Below, piece after piece: positions 17,188-26,180 of a DNA stretch of 64,000 nucleotides (position 1 is its first letter; every line of letters starts with the position of its first letter). Source of the stretch: Verrucomicrobiota bacterium (lineage in GTDB: Bacteria; Chlamydiota; Chlamydiia; Chlamydiales; Rhabdochlamydiaceae). The translations under genes were made by a program, and so were the position numbers. A model generated the notes under the pieces. That model was not told where the DNA came from and ran no database searches. It saw nothing but the letters and a program-made list of their open reading frames with translations. The stretch lies in the NCBI GenBank assembly GCA_018239715.1, contig JAFEGW010000016.1, forward strand, positions 33,066 to 97,065, in the 5' to 3' direction.

Positions 17188-17696
17188 TTATCTTTTTGCG
17201 ATGTCGAATATCGCTCTGAGGATATTTCTATCGGCGTCCAAATTTGTGACTTCAAAATATAAAGTATTCATGGATAGTACCTCTTCCCCCTCATCACTCT
17301 CTTCTAGGGGAGATGGTTTGCCGGTGGCTTTTTCAAGAGCTTTTAAGCCTAGGCTGACATTCGTTTTGAGTTGGGATCGACTGTTTTTAGATCTAACAAG
17401 TCGGGTCTACAGAGAGAAATAAGGGCACAGAGTTCATAACCTGTCCCATCTTCTAGGTTAGCTCTTTTTACCACTTGAAGAGGTTTCTGAAGACCATTGT
17501 AGGCTAACAAAACTTCCATCCAAATATTCAGCTCTTCAAGTTTTTTCATATTTTTTTGTTTTTGAAGACGGGGTCTTTCAGGCACTTTAGTCACATTTTC
17601 AGGATGAGCTCTAGCTATTGCACGCAAATGAGCTTCTATGACATTCCATGCTAGAGTTGGAGTGGGGGCTTGTGATGCCTGTAGATACTCTCTCAT
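17188..17696 (-). pseudogene. Hypothetical gene with a single-base frameshift
   Basis: The first frame (17696 down to TAG at 17349) encodes 115 residues ending DPNSKRMSA. The other frame continues the protein without a break: TNVSLGLKALEKATGKPS, an acidic stretch, and FEVTNLDADRNIL to IAKR with TAA at 17188-17190. Adding one A to the AAAA run (plus-strand TTTT at 17364-17367) joins DPNSK to TNVSLG and gives a 169-residue protein ending just before the terminator. This is best read as a one-base deletion in a homopolymer, as a true mutation or a sequence error. The ATG overlaps the stop of the coiled-coil gene (ATGA). The family is unknown. Confidence 0.6.
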
Positions 17697-18850
17697 TTTC
17701 TTCTCATTAGTTGACCTTGAATAGCCCCGGCTTGTGCTTCAGCTTGGGCTCTTTTTTGACGTTCTTGAGCGAGTTCTTCGTTCAGTTTTGCTACATTTTG
17801 TTCGAATGCTGTAACTGCTTTTTCAAGCTTTGAGATTTGGCCTTGCAGTCGTTTCTCAGAGGCTTTCCACTGTGCTTGCTGTTCTTCATTTGCTTTCTCG
17901 GACCCTTCCAGTTGCTCTAGAGTAGCGTTATACACTTCTTGAAGTTTTTCGAAATTTTTTAAACTATCTTCTAAAAGATGAGCTTGTTCTGCAAAAGATT
18001 TTGAATGTTGCTCAAGTAGAGATTGGTGTTGCTCAAGCTCTTGTTCTAATTGTTGTTCAGACGCATGAAGTTGTGCCCTTAGCTTGGTCGCCTCATCTTC
18101 AAGAGTTTGATTTTTCTTTTCGGATTCTCGTAGATGTTTTTGTAAGTCAACAGAGGTTGTGGACGAGAGGTATTCTACGGCCTTCTGAGGTGTAGCTATT
18201 GTAGATTTTTCAGCCCGTGATGCTGCCACTTGATTTGCTGATTCGAGATCTTTTGTTAATTGTGCGATTTCAGCCCGTCTTGCTTTCTGTTCCTCTTCCA
18301 AAAACTTCAGCTTGGTTTCGTTCATATCAATTAGTTTACTACTAGCTTGCAATTGTTTGCGCAGGTCAGTCTCGGTATCTGCTAGAGATTTGTTTTTAGT
18401 TTCCTCGTCTCGTAGTTGTTTTTGCAAAGCATCACTCGGGGCAGCTTTTGGATGTCGTTGCAACTCAACAGGTGAAGTGCCTGCCTCAGAGTTGCCATCT
18501 GTGGCTTGCTTAGCTTTAGGAGATCGCTCTGAGGGTTTTTCCGCTTGCGTTGAGCCGAAAGAGAACAAATAAATAGTGAATGTAGTGGCAGCTGCGACTT
18601 GCCAGGAAAGAGGTTCGGGGAAATTCGAGATCCAGGTTCGAAGGGGTAAGAATCGTGTCACTCCATATGCTAAAGCTCCTCCCGCGATATGAGAGAATAG
18701 GCGGACGGTTTTTTGATGGGTAACATCTCGAGTAACATAAGAAGAGAGGAGAGAAATAGCTTTAGTCAGTCCCCCAAAAGCTGCAACTTGAGCAAAACTG
18801 ATATGCGGGGATGTGAGCTGGCTGAGGTTCAAACGGGATCCTAAAGTCAT
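17693..18850 (-). CDS. Inc-like membrane/coiled-coil protein
   Basis: 385 residues. The first 105 contain two or three hydrophobic stretches (about 20-40, 48-67, 84-99). The rest is a long coiled coil, very rich in Glu, Gln, Lys and Ala (about 140-380). The coiled coil contains two related blocks: LQKQLRDEETKNKSLADTE near 143 and LQKHLRESEKKNQTLEDEA near 235, an internal duplication. Paired hydrophobic segments followed by coiled coil is the architecture of IncA-type inclusion membrane proteins, which use SNARE-like helices. This is inference; no secretion signal can be proven. Upstream partner of the frameshifted gene in a two-gene operon. Confidence 0.6.
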   Translation of the reverse strand: MTLGSRLNLSQLTSPHISFAQVAAFGGLTKAISLLSSYVTRDVTHQKTVRLFSHIAGGALAYGVTRFLPLRTWISNFPEPLSWQVAAATTFTIYLFSFGSTQAEKPSERSPKAKQATDGNSEAGTSPVELQRHPKAAPSDALQKQLRDEETKNKSLADTETDLRKQLQASSKLIDMNETKLKFLEEEQKARRAEIAQLTKDLESANQVAASRAEKSTIATPQKAVEYLSSTTSVDLQKHLRESEKKNQTLEDEATKLRAQLHASEQQLEQELEQHQSLLEQHSKSFAEQAHLLEDSLKNFEKLQEVYNATLEQLEGSEKANEEQQAQWKASEKRLQGQISKLEKAVTAFEQNVAKLNEELAQERQKRAQAEAQAGAIQGQLMRRK

Positions 18851-19070
18851 AAAGACTCCTCAAAAATTTCACGAATAATATTAATGAAAGGACTAATTTT
18901 TCAATCAAGTTATTAATAAGTTCGCTTATCAACTGATAGCAAAGCTAAGTTAAAAAAGTTTATACGAATTTTATCCTATTTCCCAAGAGGGGATAAGATT
19001 TTGAGGGTGACCATAAGAGCTTCCCATTTTCCCTTTTTTTGTTTATCCTCAAGGGTTTCATGAGGTCATT
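18851..19070. other. Divergent intergenic region
   Basis: 220 AT-rich bases between the coiled-coil operon (minus) and the repeat-protein gene (plus). It must hold promoters for both, but I see no convincing -35/-10 pair. AT-rich runs such as TTTTTCAATCAAG and TTAAAAAAG are present. No tRNA or small ORF was recognised. Confidence 0.4.
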
Positions 19071-21653
19071 ATGCGTCTAGCATCTGTCGTTGTTTTAGTT
19101 TTTTCCATTGTTTTTTCATCTTTAGGGGCTTTGGAAAAACGACCTTCCATGGATCATCCTAGGCAGCAAGAGCCTCACTGGAAAGCTAAAATTGAAGAAC
19201 GTTTCCCTTCCGGGCAGCCTTCCAAGGTTGTTTTTTATGAGGAGCTGGGCGACCAGCCGGCCGTGGCGGTTAAACTTATTTCTTACTACCCCAGCGGCAG
19301 GGTCAAGATGGAATCGGATGTGACTTCTACCAAGGACGCAGAGGGAAAATTGACTCTCATTCCCAACGGCGTTGAAATCACGGTTGATGAAAAAGGCAAT
19401 ATAGAAAAAGTCGCTCATTATGCGAAGGGCGTTTTCGACGGAGAAATGCGCCTTTTTTATCCGACGAATCAAGTCAAAGCAGTTTGCCATTTTAAAAATG
19501 GGAAACGGCATGGGTCTTCGATTGTCTATCATTTAGAGGGAGGCAAAGCTGAAGAGGTCCAGTACGAAGATGATAAAATTGTGGGTGAACTCATCAAGTA
19601 TTATCCCAAAGGTGGAAAAGCTACTTTAGTGACTTATGCGGAGGGAATGCCCCATGGCAAGGCGACCGAATGGTATGAAAATGGAGCACTTAAAGCGGTG
19701 CGCCATTATGAAAGAGGGGTCCTGGATTCCGATGGGAAAAATCCTGCTGTTGTCATTTACTCGGAAGACCATGCAATGATCGAAGTCCAAGATTTCAGGC
19801 GCGGCGAGCCTGTGGGAACGCATGTCAAATACCATCCCAATGGAAAAGAAGCTTACAAGATGACTTACAAAAACGGGAAGAAAGAGGGCAAAGAGCTTTT
19901 CTATTCCAAAGAGGGTAAATTGATCGGGGAAGGAGAGTACCGAGACGGCTCTCCGATTGGAAAACATGCACGTCATCATGAGAATGGAAAGCCCAGCTAC
20001 CTTGCTCTCTATAATCAGCAAGGCACTCTGCTCGAGCCCATCCAAGAATGGAATGCAGAGGGGCAAAAAATTGCGCAGTATTGTGTCAAAGAGGGAAAAT
20101 TAGACGGCTCTTTTCAGGAGTGGTATGACGATGGGAAACTCAAGCATGACCTCAACTATATTGTCGGGGACATGGAAGGCGCTCAGAAAGAATACTACCC
20201 TTCAGGCCAGCTCAAAAGACAAGGGTTCTATCAAAATAAAAGTCGAGAGGGAGAATATACCGAATGGTATGAAGATGGCAAACTGGCTCTGAAGTCCCTT
20301 TACAAGAATGGGAATAAAGACGGGCTCCATTTAGCTTGGTATCCCAATGGAGAAAAAAGATCGGAAGAGCTTTATGTCGAGGGGAAACTCGATGGCAAGA
20401 AACGGGAGTGGTATGGGAATGCAAAGCCCAAAGCAGAAGAACATTATGCTTTAGGTGTCAAAGAAGGTATCCACCGCGAATGGAATGAGCGAGGAGAGCT
20501 GATTGCCGAAGTCCACTATCAAAAAGATCTTCCGCATGGTAAAGCTTACTCTTGGTATGAAAAAGAACGGCCCAAACATTTTATCCATTTTGTCGAAGGG
20601 AAGAAAGAGGGCGTCGAACAGCAGTTTTATGCGAATGGGGCTGTTAAAATGAAAGCCCACTACAAAGAAAATATGCCCGACGGCTCTGTCGAAACGTTTT
20701 TTGAAGATGGGTCTTTGCGTCTTCAGCAGCATTTCAAAAAAGGACTCCCAGTTGGGGACCATCATGAGTTTTACCGTCTCGAAGAAAAACAAGCCAAGCC
20801 GCAGCTGGCTTCACTCCTTCATTATGACAATGAAGGAAGAATGCAGGGAAAAGCAGAGACATTTTACCCCAGTGGGACCACACAATCTGTCAAACACTAT
20901 AAAAATGGCGAGCTCGATGGCATGTCGGCTGTCTGGGATGAAGAAGGCAATCTGATGACCGAAGCTTGGTATAAAGAGGGAAAAATGAGCGGCAAATTTT
21001 TTCAACGGATGCAAGATGGAAGAGAGTTCGTCTACCACTATGAAAAAAATGAGCGGCATGGCCTTCATCAAATTTTCTATCCCTCAAAAGACGGGTTTGA
21101 GAAGCAAAAAGCTTTAGAAGTGAGCTTTGTTCATGGAAAGCCCGAAGGAGAAGCGTTGGAGTTTGATGAAAAGGGCAATAAAGTCAGCTCAACGCCTTAT
21201 GTCAATGGACTCAAAGAAGGGCTTTGCCAGGTCTGTGATACGAAAGGCCATGTCCTTTTCAAGATCCCCTTTAAGCAAGATAAAAAAGAGGGTCTTCTTC
21301 AAGAGTTTTATCCGAAAGGGCAGATCCTTGCTGAAGTCGTCTTCCTTCAAGATGAAAAGCATGGCGATGAGAAAAGCTATCACGAAAATGGAAAGCTTGC
21401 CCATGAATCTCATTATATCCAGGGTAAACTCGAAGGCCTCTCCCGTCGTTGGAATGAGGAAGGTGTTCTCATCTTCGAAGCCGAATACAAAGAAGGTCTC
21501 CGCCATGGCAAGTTCAATAAATACTACGATGATGGAAAACCCATGGCCTTGCAGCACTTTGTCAATGATCAGCCTCATGGCGTTAAAAAGGCATTCGATG
21601 CTAAAGGCATCTGCACCGAAAGCAAATGGGACAACGGGAAGAAGTTAAGCTAA
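19071..21653 (+). CDS. Secreted MORN/YwqK-type repeat protein
   Basis: An 860-residue protein with a signal peptide (residues 1-20, ending SLGA) and then about thirty repeats of about 22-25 residues with the pattern YYPSG-x2-K-x6-Y-x2-G-x2-(E/H)G. Examples are WYENGALKAVRHYERG, YHPNGKEAYKMTYKNG and FYPSGTTQSVKHYKNG. These are the MORN-repeat-variant/YwqK-antitoxin-like repeats, which stack as beta hairpins. The protein is wholly repeat; no enzymatic domain is visible. Secreted MORN proteins may bind surfaces or host partners; the function here is unknown. It is single, with convergent porin genes downstream. The high repeat content suggests copy-number change between strains. Confidence 0.85.
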   Translation: MRLASVVVLVFSIVFSSLGALEKRPSMDHPRQQEPHWKAKIEERFPSGQPSKVVFYEELGDQPAVAVKLISYYPSGRVKMESDVTSTKDAEGKLTLIPNGVEITVDEKGNIEKVAHYAKGVFDGEMRLFYPTNQVKAVCHFKNGKRHGSSIVYHLEGGKAEEVQYEDDKIVGELIKYYPKGGKATLVTYAEGMPHGKATEWYENGALKAVRHYERGVLDSDGKNPAVVIYSEDHAMIEVQDFRRGEPVGTHVKYHPNGKEAYKMTYKNGKKEGKELFYSKEGKLIGEGEYRDGSPIGKHARHHENGKPSYLALYNQQGTLLEPIQEWNAEGQKIAQYCVKEGKLDGSFQEWYDDGKLKHDLNYIVGDMEGAQKEYYPSGQLKRQGFYQNKSREGEYTEWYEDGKLALKSLYKNGNKDGLHLAWYPNGEKRSEELYVEGKLDGKKREWYGNAKPKAEEHYALGVKEGIHREWNERGELIAEVHYQKDLPHGKAYSWYEKERPKHFIHFVEGKKEGVEQQFYANGAVKMKAHYKENMPDGSVETFFEDGSLRLQQHFKKGLPVGDHHEFYRLEEKQAKPQLASLLHYDNEGRMQGKAETFYPSGTTQSVKHYKNGELDGMSAVWDEEGNLMTEAWYKEGKMSGKFFQRMQDGREFVYHYEKNERHGLHQIFYPSKDGFEKQKALEVSFVHGKPEGEALEFDEKGNKVSSTPYVNGLKEGLCQVCDTKGHVLFKIPFKQDKKEGLLQEFYPKGQILAEVVFLQDEKHGDEKSYHENGKLAHESHYIQGKLEGLSRRWNEEGVLIFEAEYKEGLRHGKFNKYYDDGKPMALQHFVNDQPHGVKKAFDAKGICTESKWDNGKKLS

Positions 21654-21795
21654 CTTGCCTTTCGTACGATGTGAAGAGACTGTCGACTGTTGAGCCAGGA
21701 TGAGGCCCTCTAAAATGAAGCTGGCCTCTTGATACATTTATTTTCTTTCAGTTTTGACTGTCACTGATGGGTGAAATGCATGTCCCAAATATCAA

Positions 21796-21828
21796 GAAAA
21801 AAGAGCCAAGGATTGCACCTTGGCCCTT
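21796..21828 (-). terminator. Rho-independent terminator of the porin cluster
   Basis: On the minus strand GCCAAGG pairs with CCTTGGC around TGCAAT (21805-21824). Wobble and flanking pairs extend the stem to about 11 base pairs, followed by TTTTTTCTT. It lies 17-49 bases past the stop of the last porin gene. Confidence 0.85.
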
Positions 21829-21844
21829 ATGTGGGAACGCATTT

Positions 21845-22993
21845 TTAGAAATCGAGCCTTGCCCCTAAGCGAACACCCGAAAGATTGAAGTTGCTGTGCT
21901 CTTTTTGCATATTGCTGACGTTCACTGTATTTAAAAAGTGATAGGTTTGGTTTTGATCCAACCAGATTATCTGTTCCCAGCCTATACCTAAGTTGAGGTG
22001 GTATTTGCCTTCTGAGAAGTCTTGATCGTATTGAAATCCCAAAGCAACTTGAGCGTTAAAGTTCACTTCATGCTCGCCTTCATGGACGTTCATAGGAACG
22101 AAATGAGATCCATCGGGAAGAGTTTGTGTCTCTTTGGTACTGACATGGAATCTTTCCCAAAGCAGAGCGATCGATCCATTGGCATAGAATCCAAAGTTAG
22201 GACTGAACATCCAATGGGTATTAAGCCCTAATCGAGGACCTATTCCCCACATGTTGTTCGTTATATCCACTTTATCTTTGGGGAAAAACACTCTTACACC
22301 GCCGCCAGTAAAATAATTGGGATTAGTATAAGTAATATCGAAATCTTGGAGAATTTTTGCGGCTCTTAAAGAAACAAAGGGTGTGAGCGAGAGGAATCGA
22401 TTGATTTTGCAATAACGGCCTAAGTCTAAATCCAGAGTGGTATAATGCAAATCCCACTGAGCTTTTGCCTTATCAGCAAAATAGACGATAAAGAGAGGGG
22501 CTGCAGGAAGGCCGCCATCAGATACACCCCCCGTCCGTGTAGGAAAAAGTGTCTCTTTTGCAAGGTTGGGGGAAGAATGTCGGGTATTCTCTGTATTAAA
22601 TTGAGTCCAGCTTAAACCCACATACCAATGGTCAAAGTTGAAATTATATCCGAGTCCTACTCTAAATCCCCAATCCCAGGAAGCAGAGCCATTTTTAAAC
22701 TTGCCGTGATGTTGAGGCGACTGACCTGAGGCATCATCAAAAGCAATCACGGGAGATTTGTCAATAACAGCGTAATCGAGCCCATCTTCTTGAGCTTTTA
22801 AATAGAGTGCATCTCCAAATGCAAAATAGTGGGGGCAGGAAGAAGTTGTCGGAGCTGTTGTGTTACCATTGGTCTTGGCTGGTGGATATGAGCTCCCTGC
22901 ATTGGCGTTTGATTTTGCAGCATGTAGCTGAATGATCGATATCGTCAATGCTTGCGCACTCATCAGAAGAATTTTTCTCAGGTTCCAATCCAT
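21845..22993 (-). CDS. Porin-like outer membrane protein (Lpg1974/Legionella MOMP type), copy 3
   Basis: 382 residues from ATG 22993 (MDWNLRKILL), chosen because AGGGGTG precedes it and it matches the starts of its two neighbours. A signal peptide (about 1-25, ending QLHA) is followed by a beta-barrel-like sequence of alternating aromatic strands. Examples are DWGFRVGLGYNFNFDHWYVGLSW, split around the conserved W-x-W-G-(F/Y)-R-V-G, and NMWGIGPRLGLNTHW. It ends LGARLDF, with a C-terminal Phe as outer membrane proteins require. This family has been described as major-outer-membrane-like porins in Legionella and, expanded, in environmental Chlamydiae. Third of three tandem paralogues; the terminator follows. 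Confidence 0.8.
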   Translation of the reverse strand: MDWNLRKILLMSAQALTISIIQLHAAKSNANAGSSYPPAKTNGNTTAPTTSSCPHYFAFGDALYLKAQEDGLDYAVIDKSPVIAFDDASGQSPQHHGKFKNGSASWDWGFRVGLGYNFNFDHWYVGLSWTQFNTENTRHSSPNLAKETLFPTRTGGVSDGGLPAAPLFIVYFADKAKAQWDLHYTTLDLDLGRYCKINRFLSLTPFVSLRAAKILQDFDITYTNPNYFTGGGVRVFFPKDKVDITNNMWGIGPRLGLNTHWMFSPNFGFYANGSIALLWERFHVSTKETQTLPDGSHFVPMNVHEGEHEVNFNAQVALGFQYDQDFSEGKYHLNLGIGWEQIIWLDQNQTYHFLNTVNVSNMQKEHSNFNLSGVRLGARLDF

Positions 22994-23050
22994 AGGAATC
23001 ACCCCTAAATTTAAATCAAATTAATTTGGTTCATCTCTTTCATCAGAGGA

Positions 23051-24214
23051 TTAAAATGCTACCTTTGCTCCAAAAGTCAATCCCATCAGGCTCAAATCTC
23101 CGCGGCTTTTATCAAAGGACATCGGTCGACCACCGCCTAGAGCTCCGACAAAGGTCTTGATTTGGTTTTGGTCAAGCCAGAGATGATATTCGTATCCTAA
23201 CATCAGAGTCAGATGCCGCTTATTGCAAGAGAAGGCATAATCCCAAGAAAGACCCAGACCTATATCAAAGTTAATCGCTGTTGAAGTGATATGATCTTGA
23301 ACATTGATCTCGGGACCCGTCACGACATTCGTACCGACTTGTAAGTCGTATTGATCTTGATCAAGCCCTGAGCTGCTTCCACTATTTTTATACAAGAACT
23401 GGCCGTAGAGGAAGGACGCAGAAAAATCGCCATAAACTTTCCAATGCTTAGCAAAGGACCAGTCGGGCTCTATACCCATCCTGATGCCAGCTCCATTAAA
23501 GTTATTTTTGTAATTGTTGTCGAATTCCTTGAAAACAGCGGGGGCACGAGCAACGACAGCCACATTGTCATAATGTGTCTTTAAGCGTTGGTGGATCCAT
23601 GCTCCGCGAAGTCCTCCGTGAGGACGCAAAGAAAACTTCTTGCTGATCTGTAAGGCATGGCCTAGCTCCAAATCTAAGGTCTCAAAATGTAAATGCCAGC
23701 GAGCTCTAGCGCTTGTAGCCCATGAACTATCGGTTAGAGGATTCAACATGGGAGCTGCGACAATCTTCTCATCCGTCTGGTGAATAGAAGAATGTTCGCT
23801 TTGCCGATACCAGGTCCATGTCAACATGAGGTCCCAATTGCCATGCTTTTGAAAAAGTCCGCCTAGACCGACTCTAAATCCCCAGTCCCAGCCGAAAGGA
23901 ACGGTTTTGTTTTTCGCATGTTGGGAGGCCCAGGAGAAATCGGCAGGCCAGGCGCCTGCAAAATCAAGTACCGGATCTACGCCAGGAGGTGGAACAGGAA
24001 CTTTGCTTGTTAAGGTATAAACCAAACCTTCTTGGCGGGCATTCCAGAAGAGAGCTTCCGCTGTCACAACGGGACGAAAGACGGAAAGCTGAGCAGGAGT
24101 CATGGGATCGCAGCCATTGCTATTTTTATTTGAAGCATCAGCATGCAACTGGGCGATACCGGTGATTAAAATCAATCCTCCTGAAGGCCATATCTTGTTC
24201 AGCTTCCACTGCAT
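23051..24214 (-). CDS. Porin-like outer membrane protein (Lpg1974/Legionella MOMP type), copy 2
   Basis: 387 residues from ATG 24214, which has a perfect AGGAGG six bases upstream; the in-frame ATG at 24268 is too far upstream. A signal peptide ends around QLHADA. The mature sequence shares with its neighbours EALFWNARQEGL, WDWGFRVGLG, WHLHFETLDLELG, LRPHGGLRGAWI and a terminal FGAKVAF. Fewer cysteines are visible than in classical chlamydial MOMP; outer membrane stability probably does not rest on disulfides in this protein. Gaps of 58 and 72 bases to the flanking copies allow co-transcription. Confidence 0.8.
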   Translation of the reverse strand: MQWKLNKIWPSGGLILITGIAQLHADASNKNSNGCDPMTPAQLSVFRPVVTAEALFWNARQEGLVYTLTSKVPVPPPGVDPVLDFAGAWPADFSWASQHAKNKTVPFGWDWGFRVGLGGLFQKHGNWDLMLTWTWYRQSEHSSIHQTDEKIVAAPMLNPLTDSSWATSARARWHLHFETLDLELGHALQISKKFSLRPHGGLRGAWIHQRLKTHYDNVAVVARAPAVFKEFDNNYKNNFNGAGIRMGIEPDWSFAKHWKVYGDFSASFLYGQFLYKNSGSSSGLDQDQYDLQVGTNVVTGPEINVQDHITSTAINFDIGLGLSWDYAFSCNKRHLTLMLGYEYHLWLDQNQIKTFVGALGGGRPMSFDKSRGDLSLMGLTFGAKVAF

Positions 24215-24285
24215 AGGAATCCTCCTAACATTATTCATCCGATTCATAAATTTTGTCTTTTGTGTCACTTTCTACCTGCATGCCA

Positions 24286-25518
24286 TTAAAAATCAAACCT
24301 TGCACCGAGTGTTACACCCGATAAGCCCAGATTACCCTGTTGTTTGAAGCTATGAGTTGTAATGAGGTGAGTGGGGAAATAATCGATTTCGTTTTGATGG
24401 AACCAAACGAGCTGCTCCCAAGCTAAAGTCAAGCCTAAGTGGTAACGGTTTGGATGTTGCGCTGTTGAGAAGTAATAGTCCCAAGCGAGACCTAAAGCGA
24501 TCTCCAGATTTCCTTTCACGGTTTGTCGGTGATGCTTTTCATCGATCCAAATTCCCCCACCTTCAGGTTGATCTAATTTGGTTTTATTTTCGATACGTCC
24601 CCACAAGAGAGAGCCTGCAAAATTGCCAAAGACACCCCAATCTCGGCTGAACATCCATTTCGCTTTGACTCCACCGCGCAGGCCCACGCCCCAAAAGTCA
24701 TTATCGAGATCGACTTTGGCTTTAGGAAAAGGTGTTCGTCCTCGGATTTCCAGCAGATTTTTATAGGTAATATCGAAGTCTTGATTGATGATAGCTCCGC
24801 GAAGTCCTAAATGGGGTCGGAAGATCAAATGGCCTCCTAAACCAAAAGTGCGGCCGAACTCCATATCGATGGTGTTGTAATGCAGCTTCCATTTCCCTTT
24901 CGCGTGCTGAGGGAAAATGCTCCAAGCATTCTCTGCATTTTCGGAGACTTGCATCCAGGTCGCAAAAAATTGCTGCTCCGAGTTTTTAACGTTCGCGCGG
25001 CTGGTGGTATTTTGTTGATAATGGGTCCAGTTGAAATAAAGATCCCATTGATCATGCATAAAATTATAGCCAATACCAACTCGATAGCCCCAATTCCACT
25101 CCGTCGCAAAATTTTTCAATTTAGCATGAGGTCCTAGGGTTCTTATCCCCGCAAGCGCTCCCTCGGTAAAGTCGATGTCTTTACTCTCGATCACGTAACC
25201 GGTCATTTGCTCTCTTGCTGTCCAGTAGAGCGCATCTGCTGTAACAAAAAGGTTAACGCCGTCTTGGACTTCTGTGCGTACAGTGGAGACAAAAACCTGG
25301 TTTTCATTGGAGGTATTGGTAGGTGGAGTTTGATATTTGGCTGGGATTTTGTCGTTAGTAGCCACGCTTCCGTAGGCTAGGAGACCTGCAGAATCTGATC
25401 TATAGGAAGCAGGAGCAATTTGCTCGTCATTCGTTGTAGCTGAGTCAGCCTTCAGACTTGAGTACATGATCACGGGCATAATGGCAAGCGGCCACAGTTT
25501 GTTGGAATTCCAAGTCAT
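24286..25518 (-). CDS. Porin-like outer membrane protein (Lpg1974/Legionella MOMP type), copy 1
   Basis: 410 residues from ATG 25518, preceded by GGAGG; the frame is open to 25548. A signal peptide (to about SSLKADS) is followed by an extra polar segment of about 60 residues not present in the other copies. The shared barrel then starts FVTADALYWTAREQM, WNWGYRVGIGYNF, FRPHLGLRGAII, DFWGVGLRGGVKAKW, and ends SGVTLGARFDF. Porins of this type admit small solutes through the outer membrane. First of three in the tandem array; its promoter should lie in 25519-25697. Confidence 0.8.
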   Translation of the reverse strand: MTWNSNKLWPLAIMPVIMYSSLKADSATTNDEQIAPASYRSDSAGLLAYGSVATNDKIPAKYQTPPTNTSNENQVFVSTVRTEVQDGVNLFVTADALYWTAREQMTGYVIESKDIDFTEGALAGIRTLGPHAKLKNFATEWNWGYRVGIGYNFMHDQWDLYFNWTHYQQNTTSRANVKNSEQQFFATWMQVSENAENAWSIFPQHAKGKWKLHYNTIDMEFGRTFGLGGHLIFRPHLGLRGAIINQDFDITYKNLLEIRGRTPFPKAKVDLDNDFWGVGLRGGVKAKWMFSRDWGVFGNFAGSLLWGRIENKTKLDQPEGGGIWIDEKHHRQTVKGNLEIALGLAWDYYFSTAQHPNRYHLGLTLAWEQLVWFHQNEIDYFPTHLITTHSFKQQGNLGLSGVTLGARFDF

Positions 25519-25697
25519 AGCACCTTTCCTCCGTTTTCTATCTGCCAAACATTTACCTAAAGGTATCCATTTAATATTTGTTCATATTGTGAATTTTAAT
25601 TTTTAATGACAAGAAAAAATTGTACCGATCTTTCCAGGTCTCTAGCGAAAAATATTTTTTCAATAACAAAACGTGCAGTTAGCCAAGAGACAAAAAG

Positions 25698-26171
25698 TTA
25701 GTTTTTCAAGCAAAAGCGTTGATAGATTTCTTCTTCAATCAAAGCAGGCACGAGTTGATGCAGCCGCATGTTATTAAAAGCAAGCTCACGGATAAGCGAC
25801 GAACTGATATGAGCATACAGAGGATTGCCTGGCAAAAAGAGCGTTTCGATCTCGCTGAGTTGCTTGTTTGTCACAGCCAGTTGCAGTTCTCGTTCTAAAT
25901 CGTTGATGGATCTTAATCCTCGGATCAAAAAAGAGATTCGATGCTGCTTAGCAAATTCGACAGTCAGTCCTGCAAAAGAGGTGACTTTTAGTTGCGGTTT
26001 TAGTTTCTGCAACAAGGCCTCTCGCTGTTGCAGGCTAAAAGAGGATTGTTTTGCAGGGTTAAGGGCGACGCCGATAATGAGCTCATCGCAGACTTTTGAA
26101 GCCCGATCAATCAGATCAAGATGTCCCAAAGTAGGCGGATCAAAGGTTCCAGCAAGTAAGGCTCTTTGCAT
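25698..26171 (-). CDS. coaD: Phosphopantetheine adenylyltransferase
   Basis: 157 residues, normal family length. The N-terminal nucleotidyltransferase motif LLAGTFDPPTLGHLDLI contains the T/HxGH signature (TLGH). FLIRGLRSINDLERELQ is the CoaD RGLR-x2-xD-x-E motif binding phosphopantetheine, and HISSSLIRELA is the ISS(S/T)-x-R-E motif binding ATP phosphate. The enzyme makes dephospho-CoA from 4'-phosphopantetheine and ATP in the cytoplasm. It lies 9 bases after rsmD, a common bacterial pair (rsmD-coaD). Confidence 0.97.
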   Translation of the reverse strand: MQRALLAGTFDPPTLGHLDLIDRASKVCDELIIGVALNPAKQSSFSLQQREALLQKLKPQLKVTSFAGLTVEFAKQHRISFLIRGLRSINDLERELQLAVTNKQLSEIETLFLPGNPLYAHISSSLIRELAFNNMRLHQLVPALIEEEIYQRFCLKN

Positions 26172-26180
26172 ACTGTATGT

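Noticed and set aside
17201..17422. Plus-strand ORF of 73 residues
   Set aside because: It lies opposite the second half of the frameshifted minus-strand gene and has no ribosome site; the minus-strand reading explains the open frame better.
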